The translations under genes were made by a program, and so were the position numbers. This document shows, piece by piece, positions 29,702 to 38,744 of a stretch of DNA of 64,000 nt. Source of the stretch: Lawsonella clevelandensis (GTDB taxonomy: Bacteria > Actinomycetota > Actinomycetes > Mycobacteriales > Mycobacteriaceae); assembly GCF_001293125.1 (NCBI RefSeq), contig NZ_CP009312.1, positions 248,001-312,000 of the forward strand, in the 5' to 3' direction. How positions within the stretch are numbered: position 1 is the first letter of the stretch; each line of letters starts with the position of its first letter. The notes under the pieces were generated by a model. It saw only the letters and a program-made list of their open reading frames with translations. It made no database searches and was not told the DNA's origin.

Positions 29702-30595
29702 CTACCTGGTTCGGACAGGGAGCTTCTGGCAACTGGGACAGTAGGTATGTGAGCGGCCACCCAACACCATGGAGGCCAAAGGAGTGCCGCATCGATCACA
29801 CGGTTCTCCAGCCTTACCGTAAGAGTGCAAAGAACGAGCAAAATACCCCAGTTCACCAGCAGTATTAACGTACAGTGCATCAAACGACGTACCTCCGACC
29901 GCCAGCGCCCGGCGCATTACTGCTTGGACTTCCGTAAGGACAGTTGTGAGCTGCGCATAGCTCAAGCCAGAGGTCAGGCGAGCACCGTGCAGACGGGCCG
30001 CCCAGAGGGCTTCGTCTGCATAGATGTTTCCCACTCCGGAGATGATCTCTTGGTTAAGTAGGGCACTTTTCAAGGGAACACGGTGGCGCCGTAGTTCACG
30101 CACAGTCACCTCCATATCGAAACCTTCCTCCAGGGGATCAGGTGCGATGTGCTGAGCCAGCGAGGGTATCCATCGTTCCGTGCGTGGATCCCAGATCAAC
30201 CTATCAATGGTGAGGTAGCCGAAGGTGCGCTGGTCTACGAAACTAACACTGCGTCCGCCACTGATGTGGGCGCGCATGCGGCAATGGGGCCGCAGGCTAG
30301 CCGTCCCGTCATCGATAATGATCTGCCCGCTCATCCCCAGGTGGATGAGGAGCACCGGGACCGCAGAGGTAGTGAGGTCCGTGGACTCGCTCTCCAACAC
30401 ACACCAGAGGTACTTTCCGCGACGATTGATCGCCGTAATTGTGGCGCCTTCCAAGGCCTGGGCAAGTGCGGCGGATCCGCCGGGATAACGGCGGCCAGTC
30501 CGCGGGTGCAGGACGTCAACATCCCGCAGGGTGGCACCTGTGAGGTGTGTGACAAGTCCGCGCCGCACTACCTCCACTTCTGGCAGCTCGGGCAC
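29702..30595 (-). CDS. mutM: Formamidopyrimidine-DNA glycosylase
   Basis: MutM removes 8-oxoguanine and formamidopyrimidines from DNA with a beta/delta-elimination lyase step. The N-terminal PELPEVE gives the catalytic Pro and Glu after Met removal. Helix-two-turn-helix LLNQEIISGVGNIYADEALW and a C-terminal zinc finger (CDRCGTP...TYCPSCQ) are complete. It is 297 residues and starts at GTG overlapping the rnc stop by one base (TAGTG). It works with the MutT1 encoded 9 kb away in oxidised-guanine control. Confidence 0.97.
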   Translation of the reverse strand: MPELPEVEVVRRGLVTHLTGATLRDVDVLHPRTGRRYPGGSAALAQALEGATITAINRRGKYLWCVLESESTDLTTSAVPVLLIHLGMSGQIIIDDGTASLRPHCRMRAHISGGRSVSFVDQRTFGYLTIDRLIWDPRTERWIPSLAQHIAPDPLEEGFDMEVTVRELRRHRVPLKSALLNQEIISGVGNIYADEALWAARLHGARLTSGLSYAQLTTVLTEVQAVMRRALAVGGTSFDALYVNTAGELGYFARSLHSYGKAGEPCDRCGTPLASMVLGGRSHTYCPSCQKLPVRTR

Positions 30596-31488
30596 TAGCT
30601 GTCCTGGGAAGGGGCAGCTGATGGCGCTGCTGGGCCTGGACTATCAGCAATGTCTAGTGCATAGCGCGGCATATCGGGCTGCTCATCCAAATTAATGTCG
30701 TGAGCTGGCATGCCGGGAAGAGAGGCCACTACCTGCGCAGTGATGGGTACTCCTGGATGATGCGACTGAATGGCTTCCCAAGTGTTTTTAGCAGCGGCTT
30801 GTTCGGCCTTTTTCTTATTAGTGCCGGTACCGATCCCGAATGCTCTACCGGCAATGATACCCGTGGCAAAGAATTCTTTAGCATGGTCGGGGCCGGTAGA
30901 GGTGATGTAGTACGTGGGGGCAGAGTTGTACTGGCTGGCTGCGTACTCTTGCAGACTGGTCTTCCAGTCAAGGCTCACTCCGGCACTACCTGCATTGTCG
31001 ATAAGGGGCTGGGTGAGTCTGAGGATGACGCGTCGGCTTACTTCAATGCCGTGGGTGATGTGGATGGCTCCGAATAGTGCTTCGGTAGCGTCTGCCAGAA
31101 TGGACTCTTTACTGCGGCCACCTGTCATCTCCTCGCCTCTGCCGAGCAGTAGATACTGCCCCAAACCATGCGGACCGAGGGTGCTGGCCAAGCGGGCGAG
31201 CGAGAACCCCGACACGATGTTGGCTCGCATTTTTGCGAGTTCACCTTCACTGCGATCGGGATATTGCTGGAAGAGCTGCTCCGTTACACAGATACTCAGA
31301 ACTGAGTCTCCCAGGAACTCCAGTCGCTCGTTATGCGGGATACCAGGGTGCTCGTAGGCATAGGAACGGTGGCAGAGCGCGTGGATAAGGAGTTCGCGGG
31401 AGAGATCAACCTGGAGATAGTCCAACAGAGGTTGGTAATCGACAGACTCCCAGCCGGAAGGAAGGTCCCACGCGGAGGGGATGCTCAT
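30595..31488 (-). CDS. rnc: Ribonuclease III
   Basis: RNase III cuts double-stranded RNA in rRNA and mRNA processing. The ATG at 31486-31488 (MSIPSAWDLPSGWES) lies 4 nt after the DUF177 stop. The catalytic signature is HNERLEFLGDSVL, with further acidic residues in LADATEALFGAI; a dsRNA-binding domain follows (TSLQEYAASQ to KKKAEQAAAKNTWEAI). A Pro/Ala-rich tail of about 50 residues extends beyond it. Total length is 297 residues. Confidence 0.96.
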   Translation of the reverse strand: MSIPSAWDLPSGWESVDYQPLLDYLQVDLSRELLIHALCHRSYAYEHPGIPHNERLEFLGDSVLSICVTEQLFQQYPDRSEGELAKMRANIVSGFSLARLASTLGPHGLGQYLLLGRGEEMTGGRSKESILADATEALFGAIHITHGIEVSRRVILRLTQPLIDNAGSAGVSLDWKTSLQEYAASQYNSAPTYYITSTGPDHAKEFFATGIIAGRAFGIGTGTNKKKAEQAAAKNTWEAIQSHHPGVPITAQVVASLPGMPAHDINLDEQPDMPRYALDIADSPGPAAPSAAPSQDS

Positions 31489-31492
31489 GCAG

Positions 31493-32158
31493 TTAGCCTT
31501 CTTTCTTCTCTCCCGATGCGGTGGCGGACTCGTCACCAGACGGCACATCAGGCTCTTCGGTGTCACTGGCCGTCGGTTCGGTTGCGGTGTCGTTGAGGAA
31601 TGCGAGGTTCTGGAACTTCTCTAGGTCCGCCCAGCGGGGATCAATAAGGTTGTTTTCTTCTCCCGACACACCATCAACCTCCGGCATGTCGACATCCTCG
31701 GGGCAGGGGTGGCCTTCGACAGAAGAGCAGGAGGGGGCGAAGAGAAGGGCCAGACCTACCGCATCGATAATGGCTTGTTCAAGATCCAATTCGGTGGGGT
31801 CGTCGAGGAGGTAGACCTCATCGTCATCTTGAATGGTGACGGCAGTTTCAGAGTCCGGGTAGACAAACAGTTCGGTGAGGCTGGCTTCGACGGATCCGTG
31901 AATCTCACTCAGGCAATTGACACACTGGCCTTCTGTGGGGCCTGTAATGAGCCCCGTTACGAGGACTCCCTCAGATACCGCTTCTAGTTCCACATCGATC
32001 GACACCGGGCTACCTGCCGGAATACCGATAAGGTCGAGGCCGATCGGTTCATCAATAAGGAAAACGTGTTCGACGTGGTGGTGATTGCCGGCGGCACGGC
32101 CGAGGGGGCGGAGGTCGAGGACAAATTTCGACTGGTTCTCGAAAGCTTGTGTAGTCAC
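31493..32158 (-). CDS. DUF177 (YceD-family) metal-binding protein
   Basis: A 221-residue protein of the YceD/DUF177 family, linked in other bacteria to 23S rRNA or L32 metabolism. Conserved CVNCL lies in GPTEGQCVNCLSEI, and a second Cys pair is in APSCSSVEGHPCPED. The Ser/Glu/Thr-rich tail is disordered. In many bacteria rpmF follows directly; here rnc follows instead, as in mycobacteria. Confidence 0.85.
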   Translation of the reverse strand: MTTQAFENQSKFVLDLRPLGRAAGNHHHVEHVFLIDEPIGLDLIGIPAGSPVSIDVELEAVSEGVLVTGLITGPTEGQCVNCLSEIHGSVEASLTELFVYPDSETAVTIQDDDEVYLLDDPTELDLEQAIIDAVGLALLFAPSCSSVEGHPCPEDVDMPEVDGVSGEENNLIDPRWADLEKFQNLAFLNDTATEPTASDTEEPDVPSGDESATASGEKKEG

Positions 32159-32192
32159 AGGCCTAGTCTAACGTGTCTAGGCGGCGAAAACG

Positions 32193-33068
32193 TTAGTCCC
32201 GGTATGCTTCGGGCGGGTACTGCTGGTAGCCCTCGTAACTATCCTGGTAGTCGTCCGTGTAACCAGCGTCGTCGTAGCCGTCGTCAACATTCTCGTCGTA
32301 GACCGCTCCCATCGGCTGATAATCCTGGTAGTTATCGCTACTCCGGTCAGCTACTCCGGCAGTTGCCCGCAGGCTCTTCCGTCCGTTAAGGACCTCGCGG
32401 GAGGTGGCATTGAGGATAGATTCAAACTCGGCGAGCTTCGTATCGACATAGATGTCGCAGTCGCCCCGCATTCGATCCGCCTGCGCATGGGCAGCATCCA
32501 CAATGCGGGTTGCTTCTTCGCGGGATGTCTTCACCACTTCGGACTCGCTGACCAGACGAGCTTGTTCCGCACGACCTGCTCCCACGCTCGCTTCATAGTC
32601 ATCGTTTGCTTTCGCGAGTAGGCGTTCAGCTTCAGCTTGGGCGCGTTCGGTGACGGTGTCGTACTCTCGCTGTGCCTCGTGAAGGAGCCGATTGGATTCG
32701 TTTTCCGCATCGGACACCATGACTGCCGCGTTGTTGGTAGCTTCGGCCACCATACGGTCAGCTTTATCCTTGGCTTCCGCAATCATTCGGTCAGCATCGG
32801 CACGAGCAGCAGCAAGTTGTTGATCAACCTGTGCGTTTGTCTCGTTTTTCGTAGTTTCCGCGTAGGTGTTAGCGTCATTGACGAGTTCTTCACGCTTGTC
32901 GAGTACGTCTTGTGCGTCGTCGAGCTCTCTGGGGAGAGCTTCGCGGATCTCGTCGAGGAGGAGGAGGGCATCAGAGCGGGGCACCATGCACTGCGCCGAC
33001 ATGGGGAGGCCACGGGCCTCTTCGATCATGGCGACGAGTTCGTCAAGCGCTTCGAAAACATGGAACAT
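32193..33068 (-). CDS. sepIVA: Septum DivIVA-family protein SepIVA
   Basis: A coiled-coil protein of 291 residues: an N-terminal alpha-helical region (MFHVFEALDELVAMIEEARG), then a continuous Ala/Glu/Arg coiled coil (about 50-215), then an Asp/Tyr/Gln-rich tail. It matches mycobacterial SepIVA (Rv2927c) in sequence style and position next to DUF177. In mycobacteria SepIVA acts in division and envelope precursor organisation. It could be loosely annotated as a DivIVA-like protein. Confidence 0.88.
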   Translation of the reverse strand: MFHVFEALDELVAMIEEARGLPMSAQCMVPRSDALLLLDEIREALPRELDDAQDVLDKREELVNDANTYAETTKNETNAQVDQQLAAARADADRMIAEAKDKADRMVAEATNNAAVMVSDAENESNRLLHEAQREYDTVTERAQAEAERLLAKANDDYEASVGAGRAEQARLVSESEVVKTSREEATRIVDAAHAQADRMRGDCDIYVDTKLAEFESILNATSREVLNGRKSLRATAGVADRSSDNYQDYQPMGAVYDENVDDGYDDAGYTDDYQDSYEGYQQYPPEAYRD

Positions 33069-33167
33069 GCGTGTTCTACCCTTCTCTTTTAGTGGTCACT
33101 TCTAGTGTGCCGAATCCCGCTTGTTTTTGGGGTAAAGCGTCGCGGTGTGTCGCTTGACCTGCATACC

Positions 33168-33638
33168 TTACATGCGTTCGAGGAGCTTTTCGAGGACTGA
33201 CGGTGGCACGAAATCCGTGGCGTCACCGCCGAAACGTACGACCTCTTTTACCAGACTTGAGGAGATGAAATTCAGTTCTGGCGATGTTGGCAGAAATATC
33301 GTGTCGATACCAGATAGCCGCTTATTGACATGTGCCATGGGGAGTTCGTACTCATAGTCCTGGTTGGAGCGAATACCTTTCACAACAGCTTCGGCATGGA
33401 CACGAGTGCAGTAGTCCACGAGGAGCCCGCTAAAGGAATCGATCTCCACATTGTCCACATCAGCGAACTCTCGCTTCAAAATGTCGAGCCGCTCCTCAAC
33501 CGTAAACAGCCCCTGTTTGCGAGGGTTGTGGGCGACACAGACGATGACGGTATCGAAAAGACGGGCAGCCCGGCGCACAATGTCGACATGACCGTAGGTG
33601 AGAGGGTCGAAGGATCCTGGGCAAACAACGGTGCTCAT
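33168..33638 (-). CDS. coaD: Phosphopantetheine adenylyltransferase
   Basis: CoaD makes dephospho-CoA from 4'-phosphopantetheine and ATP. The nucleotidyltransferase motif is PGSFDPLTYGHVDI (TxGH), with the terminal ISSSLVKEV signature (usually ISSTxVR). The protein is 156 residues. The ATG overlaps the rsmD stop as ATGA, so rsmD-coaD are coupled. Confidence 0.97.
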   Translation of the reverse strand: MSTVVCPGSFDPLTYGHVDIVRRAARLFDTVIVCVAHNPRKQGLFTVEERLDILKREFADVDNVEIDSFSGLLVDYCTRVHAEAVVKGIRSNQDYEYELPMAHVNKRLSGIDTIFLPTSPELNFISSSLVKEVVRFGGDATDFVPPSVLEKLLERM

Positions 33639-34300
33639 GCTGCTAGATTACCTGTGTTTTCGACGATAGCGATGTCGATGCGGGTCTCCCCATACTTTTT
33701 GGACCGATACTCTCGGTAGCGTGCTGGCCACTGCGTGGGGGCGTCGCGTGACGATCTTTCCAGTACAATGACCGAGCCGTCGGCTACCCAGCCATTCTCG
33801 ACCAGGGCAGTGAGGATGGCGGGCCAGTCACTCTCCACCTGCGCATAGGGCGGATCAGCGAAGACAAGATCATAAGGGGCAGCAGCGTCACTTGTGCGAG
33901 TCGTTTCCGCGATTCTACCCTCACACGCTACGGCCAGCTCCCGCTCGACATGTGTTCCGGCGGGGAGAGCATTTGTGGTGGTTGTCGCTAAGAATGCTTG
34001 AACGCTGCGGCGGACGATAGTGACCCCGGGGGCTCCGACGACACGTCGATTCCGTTCAGCGGAGACCACTGCTGCTGCATTTTTCTCCACCAATGTCACT
34101 GCCTGCGCTCCCCGTGAGGCAGCCTCCAACCCCACCGCGCCAGATCCTGCGTAGAGGTCGAGAACGGTGGTGACGTCCCAGTCGAGGAGGTTATCGAGGC
34201 TATTGAAAAGTGCCTCACGAACCCTGTCGGTGGTGGGACGGGTGGTACCAGGTGGAGAGAAGAGTTTACGTCCGCGTGCGCTGCCTGAAACTATGCGCAT
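33635..34300 (-). CDS. rsmD: 16S rRNA (guanine966-N2)-methyltransferase
   Basis: RsmD methylates G966 in 16S rRNA. The SAM site DLYAGSGAVGLEA and catalytic DPPYA are present. It begins MRIVSGSARGRKLFSPPGTT. It has 221 residues, somewhat long through a Thr/Ala-rich insertion around 110-140. The start overlaps the preceding small gene by one base (TAATG) and the stop overlaps coaD. Confidence 0.95.
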   Translation of the reverse strand: MRIVSGSARGRKLFSPPGTTRPTTDRVREALFNSLDNLLDWDVTTVLDLYAGSGAVGLEAASRGAQAVTLVEKNAAAVVSAERNRRVVGAPGVTIVRRSVQAFLATTTTNALPAGTHVERELAVACEGRIAETTRTSDAAAPYDLVFADPPYAQVESDWPAILTALVENGWVADGSVIVLERSSRDAPTQWPARYREYRSKKYGETRIDIAIVENTGNLAA

Positions 34301-34536
34301 TAACGCAACTCCGCAAGGTCATCTCCACCATCTACGTCGACGAAGTCCTCATCAAGCACATAGTGGATGGTTCCGGCAGCAGGCGCGGTGACGGCAGCAT
34401 CGAGCTTAATAGCTTCGACATAGCCGACCACGTCGCCTTCTGTTACCGAACTATCTTGCGGTACGGTGCGGCGCCAGATACCCGCCAACGGCGCCACAAT
34501 ACGCTGAGGCTGCGATGCCTTCTGGTTGTTCGTCAT
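34300..34536 (-). CDS. Biotin/lipoyl-carrier-like small protein
   Basis: A 78-residue single biotinyl-lipoyl domain: IVAPLAGIWRRTV, then VGYVEAIKLDAAVTAPAAGT. The modifiable lysine is present, but the usual EAMKM reads EAIKL. Free-standing BCCP-like genes occur near rsmD and recG in corynebacteria. It may be a biotin carrier for an acyl-CoA carboxylase, or a domain that is no longer modified. It is coupled to rsmD (TAATG) and lies 13 nt downstream of recG. Confidence 0.75.
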   Translation of the reverse strand: MTNNQKASQPQRIVAPLAGIWRRTVPQDSSVTEGDVVGYVEAIKLDAAVTAPAAGTIHYVLDEDFVDVDGGDDLAELR

Positions 34537-34549
34537 GTTTTCAGTGTAG

Positions 34550-36850
34550 CTATCCTAGTGGATACTGAACGCCGCTCTGCGCCGCTACTTTCTCGATTAC
34601 TTCTGCCCACTGCGGGTAGCGGGTGGTCCAGTCTGTCCTCTCCCCGGGGGTAGCACCCATGAGCATTTCCATATCGTGTCGGGCAGCGGCAATGACGTCC
34701 GCATCCCGCACAATGTCGAGGAGCCTAAGCGGCATAGCTAGCCCCGCCTGGGTAGTACCAAGTAGGTCACCTTCTCTACGCTGTTCCAGGTCAACCTGCG
34801 CGAGATAAAAACCGTCGGTAGACGACTCCACCGCTGCCAGGCGGGTGGCAGCCGGAGACGCCGGATCGCACTCTGTGAGGAGTAAACACAGGCCCGGCGC
34901 CCTGCCTCGTCCAACTCGACCGCGGAGCTGATGGAGTTGGCTTACCCCGAAACGATCCGCTTCAACAACCACCATGACGGTGGCACGCGGCACATCAATA
35001 CCTACTTCAATAACTGTTGTGCAGACAATAACGTCCAGCTCATGTGCCGCAAACTGGTGCATGACGGCCGTTTTGTCGTCTGCACTTAAGCGACCATGTA
35101 GGAGGCCTACTCGCAACTGGGCAAGTGGTCCTTTCGTCAGTCGGTGGAATGTTTCGGTGACGGTCGCCAGTTCACTCTCGTCACTATCACCAATGGCCGG
35201 GCAGACGACATAGACTTGGTGGCCGCGTGCGCTCTCCTCGCAGACACGCTGCCAGATACGGGGCACCCAGGTGGGGTGGATCCGACTATTGACAACCGTT
35301 GTCGTGATAGGGGCACGGCCATGGGGAAGCTCTTTGAGGCTGGAAACTGTGAGGTCGCCGAAACTAGTGAGAGCAATGGTACGGGGAATAGGCGTAGCTG
35401 TCATCACCAGCATATGCGGGGTTTTTCCGTCGGCGCCTTTGTCAGTGAGGACTGAACGTTGGCGTACACCGAACCGGTGTTGTTCATCAATAACGACGAG
35501 TCCCAACCGGAAAAACTCGACGCCCTCTTGGAGGAGTGCCTGCGTACCAATGATGATGCCCGCTCGCCCCGTAACAATGTCAAGAAGAGCTTGGCGTTTT
35601 TGTACGGTGGACAGTGAACCGGTAAGGACGGTGACGGCGGTCTGCACGGCTGGTTGATTATCATTGTCGGCATAGCGTAGCTGGTCGGCAGTCCCGAGCT
35701 CCCCGAGGAGTTCTGTCACGGTACGGGCATGTTGGTGGGCCAGCACTTCGGTGGGTGCCATAAGGACTGCCTGTTGGCCGTTATCGACAGCTTGCGCCAT
35801 GGCGAGAAGTGCCACCACGGTTTTGCCCGATCCTACTTCGCCTTGGAGAAGCCTATTCATGGGGTGGGGCTGGCTGATATCCGCTGAGATCTCGTCGAGT
35901 ACGTCCTGTTGACCATCGGTAAGGTGATAAGGCAGTCGTGCGTGGAGAGCACTGAGAAGACTTCCCTCAACGGGTGGGCAGGCTGGGGCTGCCTGGGAGT
36001 AGCGCTCGTGCGCCTGTTGGAGGAGGACCGCTTCGAGACTAGCGGCTTCGTCGTAGCGTAAGCGTGCTTCTGCGGCAGCACTATCGTCGAGGGTCTCCGG
36101 CATATGGATAGTCCGCAGCGCAGTGTCGAGCGCGATCAACTGGTGACTGTCACGGATGTGCACGGGGAGAACATCCGGAAACGCAGGTATCTGCGGTAGT
36201 AATTTTTCGATGAGCACCATGAGAAGCCATGACGACACTCCACTAGTGGCCCTATATACCGGGATAATCGGCCGATCGAGCAGCTCGATGATGGCAGGAT
36301 CTACCCCCGTCAGACCATCTTTATGAAGGTCTTCTGCAGTGAGATCGGTCGAAGTGGCGGAGGGAATAGAGAAAGTGGATGCACCAACAATCTTGGTGGC
36401 CTGGAGCAGTTTGGCGAACTGTCCGCCGGCAATGGCCGGCCCGTCGTTTTGGAGGATAAGAAAGTTGGGATGGCTCATATCGAAGAACCGACCGCGTCGC
36501 TGGATGGTGCCGTCAAGCAGTACTTCTGTTCCTTCAGTGAGGACGCGGGCAACTCCATGGGGATGGAAAAAGGCAACGTTGATCAAGGTGTCGCCAGAGC
36601 GCACAGCCACCCGCAGAATATAGCCCTTACGCTGGCGCATACGGGACAGCTCTGCACTGACAACCTGCCCACGCACCATCACACTGTCTCCATCGGAAGT
36701 CTGTGCAGGATCAAAGATCATACGACCGTGAATGTAACGGCGGGGGAAGTGGTAGATAAGGTCTGCTACGGTGTGAATTCCTAGCCCTTCCCCGAGGCTG
36801 CGAGCCACTTTTGCGGGGAGGATACGTGCTAGGTAATCGGTGGGCTGCAT
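34550..36850 (-). CDS. recG: ATP-dependent DNA helicase RecG
   Basis: RecG remodels stalled forks and Holliday junctions. I chose ATG 36848-36850 (MQPTDYLARILPAK), 5 nt after the ung stop. The protein has an N-terminal wedge/OB domain, Walker A LLQGEVGSGKTVVALLAM, DEQHRFG (DExH) and MTATPIPRTIALTSFGDL, with helicase C motifs VIEVGIDVPRAT and QLRGRVGRG. It is 766 residues, slightly longer than usual. Confidence 0.96.
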   Translation of the reverse strand: MQPTDYLARILPAKVARSLGEGLGIHTVADLIYHFPRRYIHGRMIFDPAQTSDGDSVMVRGQVVSAELSRMRQRKGYILRVAVRSGDTLINVAFFHPHGVARVLTEGTEVLLDGTIQRRGRFFDMSHPNFLILQNDGPAIAGGQFAKLLQATKIVGASTFSIPSATSTDLTAEDLHKDGLTGVDPAIIELLDRPIIPVYRATSGVSSWLLMVLIEKLLPQIPAFPDVLPVHIRDSHQLIALDTALRTIHMPETLDDSAAAEARLRYDEAASLEAVLLQQAHERYSQAAPACPPVEGSLLSALHARLPYHLTDGQQDVLDEISADISQPHPMNRLLQGEVGSGKTVVALLAMAQAVDNGQQAVLMAPTEVLAHQHARTVTELLGELGTADQLRYADNDNQPAVQTAVTVLTGSLSTVQKRQALLDIVTGRAGIIIGTQALLQEGVEFFRLGLVVIDEQHRFGVRQRSVLTDKGADGKTPHMLVMTATPIPRTIALTSFGDLTVSSLKELPHGRAPITTTVVNSRIHPTWVPRIWQRVCEESARGHQVYVVCPAIGDSDESELATVTETFHRLTKGPLAQLRVGLLHGRLSADDKTAVMHQFAAHELDVIVCTTVIEVGIDVPRATVMVVVEADRFGVSQLHQLRGRVGRGRAPGLCLLLTECDPASPAATRLAAVESSTDGFYLAQVDLEQRREGDLLGTTQAGLAMPLRLLDIVRDADVIAAARHDMEMLMGATPGERTDWTTRYPQWAEVIEKVAAQSGVQYPLG

Positions 36851-36855
36851 AGGGG

Positions 36856-37545
36856 CTATTCCCCTGCAGCAGGGAGCCGCCATTGCACAGGCGTTGCCCC
36901 CTGCGCGATGAGTTTTTCGTTGGCACGGCTAAAGGGACGCGAACCAAAGAAGCCGCGGGAGGCTGACAAAGGAGAGGGGTGTGCGGATGCGACTATAGGA
37001 GTCGAGCCGAGACGTGAGGTGAGAGTTTGTGCATCACGTCCCCATAAGATGGCGACCAGGGGCGTGCCCCGGGCAACCAGCGCGTCGATGGCGCACTCTG
37101 TGACCTTTTCCCAACCCTTGCCGCGATGTGAGGCGGGGGCACCAGGGCGAACGGTGAGGACTCTGTTGAGGAGGAGGACACCTGCAGCACTCCAGGGAGT
37201 GAGGTCTCCGGTGGCTGGGATGGGATAGCCGAGGTCTGCGGAGTACTCCTGGAAGATATTGCTCAGACTTCGTGGAAGGGGATGTACCGAGGGGTCAACG
37301 CAGAAGCTGAGGCCTACGGCGTGTCCGGGGGTGGGATAGGGATCCTGCCCCACGATGAGGACTTTCACCTCATCGAAGGGCTGCGTGAAGGCTCGCAGCA
37401 CGTTTTTTCCGGCGGGAAGGTAGCCGCGGCCTGCTGCCACCTCCTGTCGTAGGAAGTCCCCCATCCGGGCAACATCGTCTGCAACGGGGGCGAGTACTTC
37501 TGCCCAGCCAGGGTCGATGAGCTCCGCAAGAGGGTGTGCTGCCAT
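36856..37545 (-). CDS. ung: Uracil-DNA glycosylase
   Basis: Ung removes uracil from DNA. The catalytic motif [14 protein letters not shown] contains the water-activating Asp, and the C-terminal HPSPLS motif with the catalytic His is present. It is 229 residues, typical family 1. Packed between thiL (9 nt) and recG (5 nt). Confidence 0.97.
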   Translation of the reverse strand: MAAHPLAELIDPGWAEVLAPVADDVARMGDFLRQEVAAGRGYLPAGKNVLRAFTQPFDEVKVLIVGQDPYPTPGHAVGLSFCVDPSVHPLPRSLSNIFQEYSADLGYPIPATGDLTPWSAAGVLLLNRVLTVRPGAPASHRGKGWEKVTECAIDALVARGTPLVAILWGRDAQTLTSRLGSTPIVASAHPSPLSASRGFFGSRPFSRANEKLIAQGATPVQWRLPAAGE

Positions 37546-37554
37546 TATCTGCTC

Positions 37555-38694
37555 CTAGTTGTTAAGGCTTTGCGGACGGTACTGTGCCACGTGGTTAAAG
37601 GATTCCCATCCACCCACTGTCGATACTTCATTACCGTCAATGCTAATAAGACTGCTGTCGTTCGTCGCGACGACGGTATCAACCACACCAATGTGGCGGA
37701 ATCCACCAGGGAGTTCGGTCCCAGCGGGGAACGTCGCAACGAGTCCGTGGTCTTCTCCTCCGGAAAGAATCCACCTGCGCATAATGGCACGTCCCCCATC
37801 TCGCTGCGCGACTCGTTCAGCGCACAGTGCGGCTAGCTCAGAGAGGGATTCTCCAGCGGCTGCGAAAAGCTGCTCATTGGAGAGATTGACGGTGAGCGCC
37901 ACGGTCTCACCGGCGGCTGGCGTGTACTCGCTATGAAGCCGCAGCTCTTCTCCCAGTTTCTCCTGGGAATGCCGCGCAATGTGGTGAAGGTCGAGCAGTA
38001 GTCCATCGGAAACATCGGTCATTGCTGTTGCCCCGTCTGCAGCGGCACGCGCACCGTAGCCGTAAGGAGGGCGTGGGCAGCGGTAGAGATCGCAGGCATG
38101 TTCAACAAGAACGTGGTGGAGGAACTCCTCTTGTGTGCCGAAGGTACCGGAGAGAATATCGAGCCCCGCTGCGGACCATCCCAAGGTGCCGGCAATGGCA
38201 ACAATGTCACCGGGACGCGCTCCACTCTGCAGAACCGGAGTGTGAACTGGCTCAATAAGTTGTCCGAGTGCGGTGACACAAATGACGATCTGTTGGGCTG
38301 AGGAGAAATCTCCACCCACCACATCTGCTCCGGAGCGGTGTGCTTCAGCCACCGCACCTTGGCCGATTGCTGTGATGATGTGGGCGGGGGTGTCGCGCGG
38401 TGCAGCGATGGCGACAACATAACCAGTGGGATGGGCGCCCATCGCTTCGATATCAGCTGCATTTTGGGCGATAGCACGCCGCCCGATGGAGTGTGGGTCA
38501 GACCAGTCGAGCCGGAAATGCTCGCCCTCTACTAGGATGTCAGTGCTGACGACGGCCCGGTCTCCTCGTGCGGTAACCACCGCGGAGTCGTCTCCTGATC
38601 CCAACACAGTTGAGGAGTGGCGGGGCGGGCAGACAACGCTGCTGATAATGCCGAGTTCACCTAGTTCGGCGACAGTGGGTTCCACACTGGTCAT
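37555..38694 (-). CDS. thiL: Thiamine-monophosphate kinase
   Basis: ThiL phosphorylates thiamine monophosphate to the active diphosphate. The ATG at 38692-38694 (MTSVEPTVAELGELG) has AAGGAAAC six nt upstream; the 9-residue longer frame is less likely. Motifs of the AIR-synthase fold are GSGDDSAVV, DILVEGEHFRLDW, NAADIEAMGAHPTGYVV, VVGGDFSSA and TDVSDGLLLDLHHIA. The length is 379 residues, longer than the usual about 330. The TPP product serves IlvB, encoded in the same window. Confidence 0.95.
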   Translation of the reverse strand: MTSVEPTVAELGELGIISSVVCPPRHSSTVLGSGDDSAVVTARGDRAVVSTDILVEGEHFRLDWSDPHSIGRRAIAQNAADIEAMGAHPTGYVVAIAAPRDTPAHIITAIGQGAVAEAHRSGADVVGGDFSSAQQIVICVTALGQLIEPVHTPVLQSGARPGDIVAIAGTLGWSAAGLDILSGTFGTQEEFLHHVLVEHACDLYRCPRPPYGYGARAAADGATAMTDVSDGLLLDLHHIARHSQEKLGEELRLHSEYTPAAGETVALTVNLSNEQLFAAAGESLSELAALCAERVAQRDGGRAIMRRWILSGGEDHGLVATFPAGTELPGGFRHIGVVDTVVATNDSSLISIDGNEVSTVGGWESFNHVAQYRPQSLNN

Positions 38695-38744
38695 GATGTT
38701 TCCTTGGGGAGGGTATGGCATACGGGATGAGTCCTGCGTTCAGG

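Noticed and set aside
29692-29883. 64-residue hydrophobic N-terminal extension of SMC
   Set aside because: It overlaps the mutM 3' end in another frame; SMC proteins begin at the MYLKSLTLKGFKSF segment.
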